Of a DNA stretch of 64,000 nt, positions 11,306 through 21,920 are shown in pieces. Position numbers and translations under genes: made by a program. The stretch is from assembly GCA_035222895.1 (NCBI GenBank), contig JAVYIG010005414.1:62001-126000 (forward strand), read 5' to 3'. Each line of letters begins with the position of its first letter. Position 1 is the stretch's first letter. This DNA comes from Strongylocentrotus droebachiensis (lineage: Eukaryota; Echinodermata; Echinoidea; Camarodonta; Strongylocentrotidae). Under the pieces are notes generated by a model. The model made no database searches. It saw only the letters and a program-made list of their open reading frames with translations, and was not told the origin of the DNA.

Positions 11306-12757
11306 TTACATGCCCTGGTGTCCGTCCAGCCTCCCCTCGGGCCTCTGGGTTGGCTGAGCCTCGTTTCCCGAAGGCCTCCTGTATTCTCTTGCGTGAGGGC
11401 AGTTACGCCTAAAATGCCCCTTCTCATGACACTCGTAGCATTCATCTGTGGCTGTTGGTGTTCTCCGCCTGTACGAGTTGGGTCTCTCCCGTCTGAATTC
11501 TTCTGACTTGATGGGTCGTTCCTGTTTGGCGATTCTCTCATCTATTCTCTTCAGCTCTCTCCAGATTTCATTGATCGTAGCTGCTGAATCAGTGTCAACG
11601 GCCCTTGCCTGCTTCTGCCTCCTGCCAGACCGTTGTTCCTCGAGTCTGAAAAAATTATCAGTTGCCAAGGCCGCCTGGATGGCTTCATCCATAGTTGTTG
11701 GCTTAGATCGAAAGACCCCTTCCCTGATGGATTGGTCCTCAATCGCCTCTGCAAAGTGTGTCCTTGCCAACCGATCCTGGGCTTCTTCAGTAAGTTCCGG
11801 GTATGCCAACATGGATAACTCCCGTATGGCCTGACCCAGTTCCTGGAGGGTCTCTCTGGGCCCTTGGCGTCTGTAACGCAGTTCAAGGAGGAAGTTCTCT
11901 GCCAACTGGCCTGGGCCAAATCTCTTCTCTAGAAGAACTACCAGGTCTTGGTATGCGATCCGAGAAGTGTCAGCTGCCTTGCTGCCCAAGATCTTCAGTG
12001 CTGATCCCCTCAGACTTGCTGCTAGGAAAACCTTTGCCTGGTCATCACCCCAGTTATTGGCGACCTTGCAGGCTTCAAAATGGCTGAGGTAATCCCTCCA
12101 AGGTGTCCTCCCATCGAATTTGTCGGGCGATACATTTGGCTTAGACAGTGTAACAGGTGACCGTACCCCTGGAACTTCGCTCCTGTGTCGCTGGTAGTGA
12201 GGAATTGATGCAAGAACATCTGAAGCATCCAAATCTTGCCTATGTAAGAAGCCTGTTCGTAGCCCATCTGCCCGACGAACGGCTGTTGATGTTTTACTTG
12301 GAGACCACTGTGCAGCATGAAGTTCCTTCGCCTCAGCAGCTGCAGTCTGCTCGTGTGCCACCTTCACTTGCGTTTGATCCTCTAGGCATCCATGCATTGG
12401 TGATTCAGGTCCCTTGGGATTGACCAGCAAGTTATCATTCATAGTGGTCGCATGAGTCTCCGTTGACTCATGTTCCCGTCTACCAGCAGTGGGTGGTGTT
12501 CCACTCTGGGACTGGTTAGGGAAACTTACAGGAGACTGATCGATATGCAGCCTTCTTACCTGCAGTCTGAGAAGCTGATTCTGTTCTAGTAATGACTGAA
12601 TCTCTGTCTTGGACCGACGTAGATCTTCGTCGCTTCGCTGCACTTCTGCTGCAAGGACTTCTACCTCGTCCTCTATAGTCAGTCTCTGAGAAGCCATACC
12701 ACAATGTTTCTTCCAAACACTGATGCTTTCTGCGTCGTTGTTGTGTGGAGGCGCCAC
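11306..12757 (-). CDS. gag: Gag polyprotein of the inner Gypsy element
   Basis: 483 residues. The N-terminal third contains a likely coiled-coil stretch. A retrotransposon capsid-like region follows (FDGRTPWRDYLSHFEACKVA, then FLLELRYRRQGPRETLQELG). Near the C-terminus is a CCHC zinc knuckle, CYECHEKGHFRRNC. It packages element RNA in cytoplasmic particles by family analogy. Confidence 0.9.
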   Translation of the reverse strand: MAPPHNNDAESISVWKKHCGMASQRLTIEDEVEVLAAEVQRSDEDLRRSKTEIQSLLEQNQLLRLQVRRLHIDQSPVSFPNQSQSGTPPTAGRREHESTETHATTMNDNLLVNPKGPESPMHGCLEDQTQVKVAHEQTAAAEAKELHAAQWSPSKTSTAVRRADGLRTGFLHRQDLDASDVLASIPHYQRHRSEVPGVRSPVTLSKPNVSPDKFDGRTPWRDYLSHFEACKVANNWGDDQAKVFLAASLRGSALKILGSKAADTSRIAYQDLVVLLEKRFGPGQLAENFLLELRYRRQGPRETLQELGQAIRELSMLAYPELTEEAQDRLARTHFAEAIEDQSIREGVFRSKPTTMDEAIQAALATDNFFRLEEQRSGRRQKQARAVDTDSAATINEIWRELKRIDERIAKQERPIKSEEFRRERPNSYRRRTPTATDECYECHEKGHFRRNCPHAREYRRPSGNEAQPTQRPEGRLDGHQGM

Positions 12758-12765
12758 AGAGTGAT

Positions 12766-13190
12766 GTGTTGAAGCGATGAGGCGCTATCAGCCCTATGTT
12801 GTAGCAGTGAGGTGCTATAGACTGCCGTGTTGTAGCGGTGAGGTGCTATAGAACGCTGTGTTGTAGCGGTGAGGTGCTATAGAACGCTGTGTTGAAGCGG
12901 TGAGGCGCTATAGACCACCGTGTTGAAGCAGTGAGGTGCTATAGACCGCCGTGTTGTAGCGGTGAGGTGCTATAGAGCGCTGTGTTGAAGCGGTGAGGTG
13001 CTATAGAACGCTGTGTTGTAGCGGTGAGGCGCTATAGACCACCGTGTTGAAGCAGTGAGGTGCTATAGACCGCCGTGTTGTAGCAGTGAGGTGCTATAGA
13101 CCGCCGTGTTGTAGCGGTGAGGTGCTATAGACTGCCGTGTTGTAGCGGTGAGGTGCTATATAGAGCTGCCGTGTTGAAGCCGGTGAGGAG
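12766..13190. repeat. 31-bp minisatellite in the leader of the inner element
   Basis: About 13.5 copies of a 31-bp unit containing GTAGCGGTGAGGTGCTATAG. Variants differ at a few positions, and pairs of variants recur (copies 5-6 resemble 9-10), which suggests a higher-order duplication. It sits between the primer site and the gag start. Confidence 0.92.
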
Positions 13191-13280
13191 TTGCCGTGTC
13201 GAGCTAATGCTCGATTAACCTTATTTTTGATAATCAGCTCTGCCGTATGCTGATCGAGTACCGTGTCTCGTGTCTGTTTT

Positions 13281-13301
13281 AATCCCACCGCTAGCCACCA
13301 A
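13281..13301 (-). promoter_or_regulatory. Primer-binding site of the inner element, tRNA-Leu type
   Basis: Read on the minus strand just after the 5' LTR, the sequence TTGGTGGCTAGCGGTGGGAT resembles the complement of a tRNA-Leu 3' end (TGGTGGCAGCGGTGGGA), allowing one extra base. Confidence 0.6.
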
Positions 13302-13705
13302 TGTAACGAAAACGGGTCTCTCACTCTCTGGGTAGCGTCACTTCTTCAGTCAGAACAACCCGCTCTTTCTCTGTACTCGTACGTTCTCACAAAAATATAT
13401 TGTGCAACAGACACTCTCAGATCAGCTTACAATCACTTAACTAAATTAAGTTACCAACACAGGAAATAATATGCACTTACAGATCAAGTAATGTTTCCAA
13501 GAACTTTAATAATCTGAACTTCCAAACAAATTAAGGCACAACTTCCTTCTACGGCAGCTCAACACAGACTGCCCCAAAGATTAACCCCACGTACGCGCAT
13601 CGCAGTGCGCGACGTAACCATAGCGACATCTACAATAACAATAAACAATTACAATAACTAACGCCCTCTAAAAGGCTAGGTAATGTAAATAACGATTTCG
13701 TTACA
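13302..13705 (-). repeat. 5' LTR of the inner element
   Basis: 404-bp direct repeat of 5519-5922. It is followed on the plus strand by the remainder of the outer element's interrupted LTR. Confidence 0.93.
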
Positions 13706-13706
13706 C

Positions 13707-13836
13707 TATGTAAATACCACGCCGAGCTATGCGGAAGGATACATGAATAAATGGTCTTACAATATGGCTACCAATCAGTAACTACATCGTCTGCCAGACT
13801 CTATCATTTCACCGAGTCATATAACATATTACAACA
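13707..13836 (+). repeat. Right part of the interrupted 5' LTR of the outer element
   Basis: TATGTAAATACCACGCC onward matches 20453-20582 of the intact 3' LTR, with one base difference seen near AAATGGTC/AAATGGGTC. The left part of the same LTR is 5475-5518. Confidence 0.9.
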
Positions 13837-14096
13837 TGGTGGCAGCGGAAAGGAGAATACCATGCTAATCATAGATAATCGGACATTAGCTACCGCAGTT
13901 TTCCTCGACTTGAACTGAACCAAAGGAGAACTAGCTGCGATGTAAAAGTTTGGTCGTCGACAATTATTGCCAACATCGATGTTCCCGCACTGCACCCCAC
14001 ACAGCCTATCGTCTGCATTACCCGGGTACGAGCCACCGAGCCTCCGCTAATGCCGAATAGCACTGGGAACTGTCTTCCCCGCATAATAATGTGCAT

Positions 14097-14320
14097 GTAG
14101 CACTGATCGCTACACACAACAGACCGAGAGAGGAGATCTTTGTAACGACAGTGATTGGAACAGCGTCCATCGGTTTTCTTATCCGTGATCAACGCGGACG
14201 AGGACGTTGTGTAGCACTGATCGCTATACACACAAAAGACCGAGAGAGGAGATGTTAAACGACAGTGATTGGAACAGCGTCCATCGGTTTTCTTATCCGT
14301 GATCAACGCGGACGAGGACG
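14097..14320 (+). repeat. 110-bp direct duplication in the leader of the outer element
   Basis: 14097-14206 and 14211-14320 both run from GTAGCACTGATCGCTA to GATCAACGCGGACGAGGACG with few differences. The intervening 4 bases are TTGT. It lies between the primer site and the gag-pol frame. Confidence 0.9.
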
Positions 14321-15803
14321 CGACCTGCTTTCATCAAACTCAAAGTCAAAATATTCTCAGCAGCAGCTAGCAACAACTACCTTAGATCGACGTCGGCGTG
14401 AAACTACAAGCATCGCCTTGGACTTTGTAATATAGTCTAGGCCTATCTCTATTTTGGGTCCCAGTGCAGTCAGGACAACGCGCTTTGGACCAGATCACCG
14501 ATCCAACGCTTCATCATCGCATAGAGTCTAGACAACAGGACTGAGGCCTGACCCATTATCGGTTCCAGCTCCCATCGCCGTGCATGCGACATCGCACAAG
14601 CAAGTGAAGCTGTGATTGTGTCTTTGTTTGTGAAGTGATTCGACATTTGTGACAAGGCAATTAAAGAAAGACAAGGCTCTAAATCTGACTTTGTTATAGA
14701 GTATAGACTAGGTCTATCCACATCTGGAACATCCTGAACAAAACAACAAATGACGATAAGAACAGATTGCAGGGAGGTATCCTGTGATACTTTCTGATAA
14801 TTCAATTGATCATGATGTGATTTTGAATATGTTTTGCCTTTGTTGAGTGAATAGACCCTAGAGTAGACTCTAGATATCTATGTATTAGCCTAGTCTAGAT
14901 CTAGAACGATATAGACCCTATCCGTTTCATGTAACTTAGCCTGGGTCTATAGCTAGGTGTATCTGGCCTAGGGAGTCTAACACATGAGTGTTACTGTTAG
15001 ACTAAGTCTGGAATACTATGTGAGAGTCTAAATCTGGGACTGAGTACCAGTTAGGGATCCAGGTCTGACTTTAGCTCACTAGACCTGGATCATCATTATC
15101 AATTGTAACTAGACTAAGTCTAGATCTAAATCGAAGTCTGCTGGTGCTGATATCAATGTTTTAAACTCTGTATTTGTAGTTTTTTTGGTAGACTAAGTAC
15201 ACATCTACAGTAGACGTAGATTATAGAGGTATATAGTGCAGAGTGTAGGCCACTATATTTTAGCCTAACTATACGAAAATCCCAAAATAACTAAACGGGA
15301 TCTAGTCTGGACCAAAAGAAAGATCTGTTGATTAGTTGTGTTTCAGCCAGGTTCAGAAAAGTTAATAAATAGTCCAAGTATTCAGGTATATTGTGACAAT
15401 TTGTGTACTTTGTTAGACGATAATAATAATTGTGATCTGATTCCCAGACTGAGTAGGACCAAATTGAGTGGCCCAAATCGGATCGGATTTAGCTCCACAA
15501 TTTTGTAGCAGCAGCTATAGAACCACCCATAAGCATGTACATGTACTAGCACAGGGTATGGATCTACACGCATTTAAAGTGTATGCTCGTAATTGATTTT
15601 GCCTGACATTTGATGTGAGCAGCATTCAAGTAGTTCCGACCAATAGGTGATTTACTGCTAATACCTGGGCATATTTCTATTTACCGTTATGCAAATAACT
15701 TTCGGCCCATTGACAATTATTGATGCGTGTCTTGTGTGAGAACTTATTTTGATCACGTACTGTGAGCACTCGTAGCCTAGGTATCGATTAAGACGGACTG
15801 GTT

Positions 15804-18800
15804 TTGTTGGACTTACCGAGTTGCAACGCATTAAATATGGCGCGTCTCCCTGAAATGAATTGGCAGATGCCCGACTTGGCAAGTGGATTCTCTCTCTTTA
15901 AGCAGCGCATGGAACTATGCTTGAAAGATTTAGATATTACAGATGAAGTGAAGATAGCAACAAAGATAAAGATTGCTTTAGGTGTAGAAGGTTTGCGACG
16001 CCTCAATGCTTCAGGTCTTAGTACTGCAGATCAAGATAAACCAGAGAAAGTATGGGATTTTTTCGAGAAGCAGTTGAAAGTCAGTATTAACTTTCGTATC
16101 CACCGTCTTGAACTTATGAGGTATAGGCAGAAACCCGAAGAATCCATCGACGATTTTGTGACCCGCTGTAGGGACAAAAGCCGCCAATGCACTTTCACAG
16201 ATGCAGAACTCAACGAACGACTAATTGAACTGGTAATTGCATCTACGCATTTTGATGGTCTGCAGCGAGATTTGTTACAGAAACCAGCAGGCCACCCCCT
16301 TACGGATGTGGTCACACTAGGAAGGCAATATGAGGCCATTGCTGCTGGCAAGCAGTGTCTGGCAGAACTGGCCCCAGTGTCAAACATTGACGCGTTCAGT
16401 AGGAAACCACAGAGACCAAGCAAAGATGGCAGACCCAGAATGAGTGAGCGCAAACAATGCGGTAATTGTGGACTGCATCATCCTCCCAGGAAATGCCCAG
16501 CATATCATGATAACTGCAAGAACTGTGGGAAGAAGGGGCATTGGGCCAAATTCTGCAGGTCCAAGTCAGATAGAAGACGTGGACCGAGCCATGAGAAGGT
16601 TGACACTTCGCATCTAGAAGTGAATGAACAGATACCCTATACCCATGAAGAGGATTGTATCACTCAGCATTTCAACACGATAGTGATTTCAAGCATGGAC
16701 ACCAAGGACGAAGACGAGGACAAGGAAGCTTTCGCAGTATTAGATATTGCTTGTCCGTACAAGGCCGGACAACATCACCTGACGGTGAAGATAGATACTG
16801 GAGCAGGGGGCAACACACTCCCTCTTCGTATTGTAAACAAAATGTACCCCGATGGCCAGTGGCGCTCTATTGTAAGGCCACGGCGCGTCCGGCTCATGGC
16901 CTATGGTGAAACGGTTATCCCTTGTATCGGTTCTCTTGATCTCATGTGTCAATATGAGGATTCAGGTTGGACTAAACGGGAGTTTTTCGTGGTCGATGTA
17001 CCAGGACCTTCAATATTAGGCCTTTCAAGCAGCAAGGCCCTCAAGCTGGTCACAATCCACACGGTGAAACAATGTGTTGAAGTACCTACAAATGTTCCAG
17101 GTCAAGCACCATGCATACGGACAGTAGACGACCTTATTTCACGATGGCCGGGCCAGTTCGACCGCATAGGTAACTTCAAGGACTCAGCTACCCTTCTGTT
17201 GAAGGAAGATGCCAATCCACACATAGATGCCCCACGGAAGTGCAGCATTCATATCAAGGATAAGTTAAAAGCCGAACTTGACAAGATGGAAAAACAGTGT
17301 GTAATTCGTAAGGTAACGCATCACACTGATTGGTGCAGCTCTATCACTACATCAGTAAAGAAGGATGGATCAATCCGGGTGTGCCTAGACCCCAAGCGCC
17401 TGAATGAAAGTCTCAAGCGGTGCCCTCACAAAATGCAAACACTCGAAGAGATCAACCCATCATTTGCCAATGGGAAGTTCTTCACTAAGTTAGATGCGAA
17501 ATCTGGCTATTGGTCAGTGCATCTGAGTGAAGATTCACAAGAGATGACTACATTCCGTACTCCGTTCGGGAGGTATTGTTTTCTTCGTCTTCCGTTTGGG
17601 CTTTCCACAAGCCAAGATCTATTCCAACAGCGAATGGATGACATAATAGGGCAGACCCAAGGATGTGTTTGCATAGCAGACGATATAGTCGTCATGGGCA
17701 GGACGGAAGAAGAGCACGACCTAAACCTCACAAAGCTGCTTGAGGTGGCCTCGAAGGAGGGACTCGTCTTCAACAGCAGCAAATGTGTAGTGAAAGCGAG
17801 CTCGATCAACTTCTTCGGGACGATTTACTCTGATGAAGGAATCAGTCCCGATCCCTGCAAGGTGGAAGATATCCACACAATGCCTACCCCACAGGATAAG
17901 GAGGACCTTCAGAGGTTTCTAGGCATGATGAACTTCCTGTCACCCTACATCCCGAACTATGCAGACCAAGTTGCTATTTTGCGTGATCTCATGAAGAAAA
18001 ATGTCCCATTCATGTGGCAAGAGGATCACCAGGAGGCATACTGCCAGCTGAAGAAAGCTATCCAGCAAGACTGCTTGCTGAAGTACTACGATCCAGGGCT
18101 ACCTGTCACCCTTGAAGTAGACGCGTCATCCAAAGGATTGGGAGCATGCCTCTCACAGCATGGAACGCCTGTGGCATATGCCTCGAAAAGTCTCTCTCCC
18201 TGCCAAGCCCAGTACTCAAATATTGAGAGGGAGACACTGGCACTTGTATTCGGGATTACCCGATTTCACACTTACCTCTTTGGGAGAGACTTCAAGATAC
18301 TGACAGACCACAAACCGCTTGTGACGATATGCAGCAAGCCACTCACAAGTGCCCCGCCCAGGCTACAAAGGCTCTTAGTGAAGATTCAAGGATACAACTT
18401 CACAATTGAACACAGACCAGGAACAGAGATGATTATTCCTGACACGCTCAGTAGACTGCCAAATCCTACGAAGGCAGAAGACATTCCGCTGGATGTCCAC
18501 GTAGAAAGCATACTACTGGACGAGGTTGAGGACCCATTGGGTATCGATCTGCTCCATTTCGGGAGCCTCAAGCAAGAAGCACTACAGAAGGAGACTACCA
18601 GGGATCCTATTCTACAGCAAGTGAAAGAATTCACTCATGCTGGTTGGCCTGCAACTATTCAGGAACTTCCAAACGATTTGCGCCGGTTGACTTCCACAAC
18701 GAGTGCAAGTGTGGTGAATGCCGTAACTGGCATATTTGGCCTTCTGGGATCTCCTACAGAGATTATGTCAGACAATGGCCCACAATTCATCGGTGCCGCT

Positions 18801-19511
18801 TTTCAGCAAATGTGCAAGGACTGGGGAATCACGCATCAGACCTCCTCACCAAGGTACCCCCAGTCAAACGGACAAATAGAGCGTACGGTCCGAACAGTGA
18901 AAGAGATCATACGGAAAACACAGGCAACTGGAGAAAGTACAGCAGCAGCTCTACTAAACCTACGATGTACTCCAGTGGATGCCCATCTTCCATCCCCAGC
19001 CGAAATGATGTTCGGCCGCCAAGTCCGAACACTACTTCCTGCTAACCTTGATTCGAATACAACATATCAAGGACAAAAGAACCAGGAACGTTTGGAGCAG
19101 CGCAGGGGACGCATGAAGACAGACTACGATGCGGTTGGAAGCAAGCAAGAGCTCCAGCCACTCAGAGTAGGACAGAAAGTCCGCTTCCTGGACAAAGAAT
19201 CCCACACTTGGATTCCAGCTGAGGTGACAAACATATGTAATGATCTACAGGCCAGGTCGTACATAGTCACAACCACAAATGGCACGCGACTCAGAAGGAA
19301 TAGGGTACACTTGAGAGATGTTCCACAGACGCCTCGTCTGGCAGAGCCAACTAACGATGCGCGCCTGGCTAACACACCTACCCCAATGAACAAAAGAATT
19401 GCAGACGGACTTGACCATGACCAGTCACTAGACCACCAGACAGGATCCGAGACTGACCCTTACAGAACACGTTCTGGACGCATTAGCAATAAACCTGTCC
19501 GTTATCGTTAA
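15804..19511 (+). CDS. gag-pol: Gag-Pol polyprotein of the outer Gypsy element
   Basis: 1235-residue single frame; an alternative first Met is at 15837. The Gag-like N-terminus is followed by a CCHC knuckle (CKNCGKKGHWAKFC), protease (KIDTGAGGNTLPL), reverse transcriptase (VCLDPKRLN, FTKLDAKSGYWSVHL, IADDIVVMG), RNase H (LEVDASSKGLGA) and an integrase core (MSDNGPQFIGA, NGQIERTVRTVKE). The catalytic RT box reads ADD where the inner element has LDD. Gag and Pol share one frame, unlike the inner element. It is shorter than a full family polyprotein and treated as a fossil. Confidence 0.88.
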   Translation: MLDLPSCNALNMARLPEMNWQMPDLASGFSLFKQRMELCLKDLDITDEVKIATKIKIALGVEGLRRLNASGLSTADQDKPEKVWDFFEKQLKVSINFRIHRLELMRYRQKPEESIDDFVTRCRDKSRQCTFTDAELNERLIELVIASTHFDGLQRDLLQKPAGHPLTDVVTLGRQYEAIAAGKQCLAELAPVSNIDAFSRKPQRPSKDGRPRMSERKQCGNCGLHHPPRKCPAYHDNCKNCGKKGHWAKFCRSKSDRRRGPSHEKVDTSHLEVNEQIPYTHEEDCITQHFNTIVISSMDTKDEDEDKEAFAVLDIACPYKAGQHHLTVKIDTGAGGNTLPLRIVNKMYPDGQWRSIVRPRRVRLMAYGETVIPCIGSLDLMCQYEDSGWTKREFFVVDVPGPSILGLSSSKALKLVTIHTVKQCVEVPTNVPGQAPCIRTVDDLISRWPGQFDRIGNFKDSATLLLKEDANPHIDAPRKCSIHIKDKLKAELDKMEKQCVIRKVTHHTDWCSSITTSVKKDGSIRVCLDPKRLNESLKRCPHKMQTLEEINPSFANGKFFTKLDAKSGYWSVHLSEDSQEMTTFRTPFGRYCFLRLPFGLSTSQDLFQQRMDDIIGQTQGCVCIADDIVVMGRTEEEHDLNLTKLLEVASKEGLVFNSSKCVVKASSINFFGTIYSDEGISPDPCKVEDIHTMPTPQDKEDLQRFLGMMNFLSPYIPNYADQVAILRDLMKKNVPFMWQEDHQEAYCQLKKAIQQDCLLKYYDPGLPVTLEVDASSKGLGACLSQHGTPVAYASKSLSPCQAQYSNIERETLALVFGITRFHTYLFGRDFKILTDHKPLVTICSKPLTSAPPRLQRLLVKIQGYNFTIEHRPGTEMIIPDTLSRLPNPTKAEDIPLDVHVESILLDEVEDPLGIDLLHFGSLKQEALQKETTRDPILQQVKEFTHAGWPATIQELPNDLRRLTSTTSASVVNAVTGIFGLLGSPTEIMSDNGPQFIGAAFQQMCKDWGITHQTSSPRYPQSNGQIERTVRTVKEIIRKTQATGESTAAALLNLRCTPVDAHLPSPAEMMFGRQVRTLLPANLDSNTTYQGQKNQERLEQRRGRMKTDYDAVGSKQELQPLRVGQKVRFLDKESHTWIPAEVTNICNDLQARSYIVTTTNGTRLRRNRVHLRDVPQTPRLAEPTNDARLANTPTPMNKRIADGLDHDQSLDHQTGSETDPYRTRSGRISNKPVRYR

Positions 19512-20401
19512 ACTCTACCAAAAACAATTTGAAAGAAGAATTAAAACACACAAAAATGACAGACTATATAGATTGAACAAAGGTTCCAGTTTATAGTCAG
19601 AATCTCACATAAAGACACGTACTTCATGTATATTGGAAAATAACCAAGATTAATTTTTGTTTACTAATTCATAGCAACAAAAACAAAAACAAAAGAAAAG
19701 AAGAAGAGAAAAATAGCATACAATAAATAGAATGGCATGCAATGATGCTAATGTAAAGAAATGTGCCCAAGGGTATCTTTATGTTGGATAATCAAGCAGC
19801 ATAACTTTCTTGAATACAGTGTTTTGTGTTGAGTTTTTTATAAATGTTTTAAGAATACGAGAACAAAGTTGAATATATGTTCTAAAGTTTCCATAGTGTT
19901 GTTCAATAGCTCTGCCCAGCAAAGTTTTTTATATGAGCAAATTTGAAACAATATTTTGCTTACAAACTAGTATTACAGTATTTTGGTTGTAAATATATGT
20001 AAGTACAATTTACTTCTAAATGGCCAAGTTTGGATTAGCGAATAAGAAGTTGGAAATGTCAATATAGAAAAAAAAAACTGTATAGGCATGTGTTTGCTGA
20101 TGTATATGTAACCACATAGTTTTATTTTTATCATTTTGATTTTAGGTATTCCACGTATTAATCTTTCAACAAAAAAAAAAGGACTACTTTATGGAACTAA
20201 AGTAAGGTTGCGAATTTGGGTTCTTTTGAATCATAAACATATTTCTTAATTGTTACTTGGCAATCAGTCGGGCATATGTTAAAGTATTTTTAAGGTATTG
20301 ATATTTGCAAAATGTTTGCTTGAAGGTGTTTGGAGTTTCAAGAGGTTTTATGATTAACTGTTATAACTTTTCTTGGTTATTCATTTTAAAAAAATCTATT
20401 G

Positions 20402-20410
20402 TGAGGGAGA
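20402..20410 (+). promoter_or_regulatory. Polypurine tract of the outer element
   Basis: TGAGGGAGA directly before the 3' LTR at 20411; the expected place for plus-strand priming. Confidence 0.55.
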
Positions 20411-20582
20411 TGTTGTATATCCACTTGGAACTACATTAACATGAGTTATGATATGTAAATACCACGCCGAGCTATGCGGAAGGATACATGAATAAATGGG
20501 TCTTACAATATGGCTACCAATCAGTAACTACATCGTCTGCCAGACTCTATCATTTCACCGAGTCATATAACATATTACAACA
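20411..20582 (+). repeat. 3' LTR of the outer element, followed by target duplication GTTGC
   Basis: 172 bp, TGTTGTATATCC...ATTACAACA, with short inverted ends TGTTG/CAACA. The duplication GTTGC follows at 20583-20587 and matches 5470-5474. Confidence 0.9.
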
Positions 20583-20759
20583 GTTGCATATGACGATTTT
20601 ATTCGTGGTGCGTGGTGTAGCTTTCCGTACATGGAATAATACCAAGATCCTCTTCTTGCCACTAGATGGCAGCATGACAGTAGGGATACTACACTATTGA
20701 TTTAGGGACCTGCGATTGATTATGATCAAACGCAAGTCTGTATAAGAAGGGGTGCAGGA

Positions 20760-21091
20760 CAGGAGCGTACGCAGGATTTTTTCAAGGGGGGGGGGGGGGT
20801 AACAATTTCAAATCGGGATGAAAATTTCGCAACGCCTCACTCAGCCAACCGCTGAATAAGCGGGGGGGGGGGGGGGGGGGTAAGAGGACATTTTTTGTTT
20901 TGGTCCTGAAATTTGAAAATCTGACCGATCAACATTTCGGTCCGTTGGGGGGAGGGAATGGTAAAGGTTTCCTTTTTTAGGTGACCGATTAGCATTTTTG
21001 TTTTACCTTTGTTTTTCTACAAAACACACACATTACAAAAAATGAAGGGGGGGTAACCCTCCCTCCCCCCCCCCCCCTGCGTACGCGCCTG
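20760..21091. mobile_element. hAT-like MITE with 8-bp target duplication
   Basis: Terminal inverted repeats CAGGAGCGTACGCAG at the left and CTGCGTACGCGCCTG at the right. The flanks carry GTGCAGGA at 20752-20759 and 21092-21099. The inside has several G runs and no open frame. CAG-type ends and 8-bp duplications fit hAT elements. Confidence 0.85.
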
Positions 21092-21159
21092 GTGCAGGAT
21101 GTTATATTGTCACCTGGACAATAGACAATTCACCTCTCTTTCTCATTATACAGTAACTC

Positions 21160-21322
21160 CAAAGAAAGAGGGGAAAGGAGAGACAGACAGAGAGAACGAC
21201 AAAAAGAAAGATAGAGAGAATGACAGAGAGAGAGAGAGAGGGAGATGGGGAGGAGAGAGAAAGAGAGAAATAGAAATACACAGAGAGAAAGAGAGAAACA
21301 GGGAGAGAGAGAGAGTGGGATA
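21160..21322. repeat. (GA)n-rich microsatellite
   Basis: Degenerate GAGA tract; open frames on both strands here are composition artefacts. Confidence 0.85.
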
Positions 21323-21734
21323 TCATCAGAAGTAACAAGGATCATTAAATACGAAGGTTACATTGAGCTCTGTATGGAATCGCAAAGTTCATAGAAATGA
21401 AATGTATTTAAAATCAATCAAGCGATCCACAAATAATTGAGTCAACTTGACTTTTGTGAAAGAAATCGAAACAAGCACTATTTGTGTATGCATTTGCATG
21501 AGCATCGTGTATCTCTTTCAAAACGTGGACCTCTAACACAGTTGAGGTGCACTCAACAGTCTGTCTATCTCGTTTTGACATTAAACTTGTGCACTGGTAC
21601 ACGGTGCAAAATACAAATATAGTTGGTGATAATAGTCAAATTTGGCCGATTGCCATATAACGCTGAATTAAAAAATTCATTAGTTCGCAATTCCCAATGC
21701 CAGACACACAAAGTTACTAAAACGGATAAGTTTA

Positions 21735-21920
21735 AAGGGAAAATCAACCCTGATATTAAGTTGGTTGAAATTAAAGCAGAAACATAAGAGAAACAAATTA
21801 GTGGAAGGTTGACCAATATCCGACTAAAAAGTTTAAATTTCTGAAGCTGTTATCAATGAAACACTACTTGACAACACTTTGCGATCTCCTCTCCAATTTG
21901 CTCTGTGCAGAAAATATCAT
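21735..21920 (+). repeat. Dispersed repeat family B (copy 1)
   Basis: The phrase ACCCTGATATTAAGTTGGTT with following AAAGCAGAAA is shared with 47672-47720 (ACCCTGATATTGAGTTGGTT). A shorter related piece is at 41705-41740. No coding content. Confidence 0.6.

Larger units (their letters stand above)
5519..13705 (-). mobile_element. Inner Ty3/Gypsy LTR retroelement with an extra zinc-finger ORF
   Basis: Minus-strand element of about 8.2 kb lying inside the outer element's 5' LTR. Its LTRs (5519-5922 and 13302-13705, 404 bp, TGTAAC...GTTACA) read as identical throughout, so insertion was very recent. In coding order it holds the 5' LTR (13302-13705), a primer site starting TGGTGGCTAGCGG that resembles the tRNA-Leu 3' end, a leader with a 31-bp minisatellite, gag, pol, a C2H2 zinc-finger ORF, a purine tract (reverse of 5923-5940) and the 3' LTR. 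It looks whole. The target duplication is short and ambiguous (ATAT on the left, CTAT on the right). Confidence 0.93.
5475..20582 (+). mobile_element. Outer Ty3/Gypsy LTR retroelement, interrupted by a second LTR element
   Basis: Plus-strand element with LTRs of about 172 bp beginning TGTTG and ending CAACA. The 3' LTR is 20411-20582. The 5' LTR is split by the inner element into 5475-5518 and about 13707-13836. A primer site TGGTGGCAGCGG follows at 13837-13848, matching the 3' end of tRNA-Leu over 12 bases. A purine tract GAGGGAGA precedes the 3' LTR. The flanks carry the duplication GTTGC. Its own length without the insert is about 6.9 kb. One long frame spans Gag to integrase. By eye the LTRs differ by one base, so the insertion is young, but it must be older than the element inside it. 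Its pol is short for the family; I count about one break and regard it as a fossil. Confidence 0.9.
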
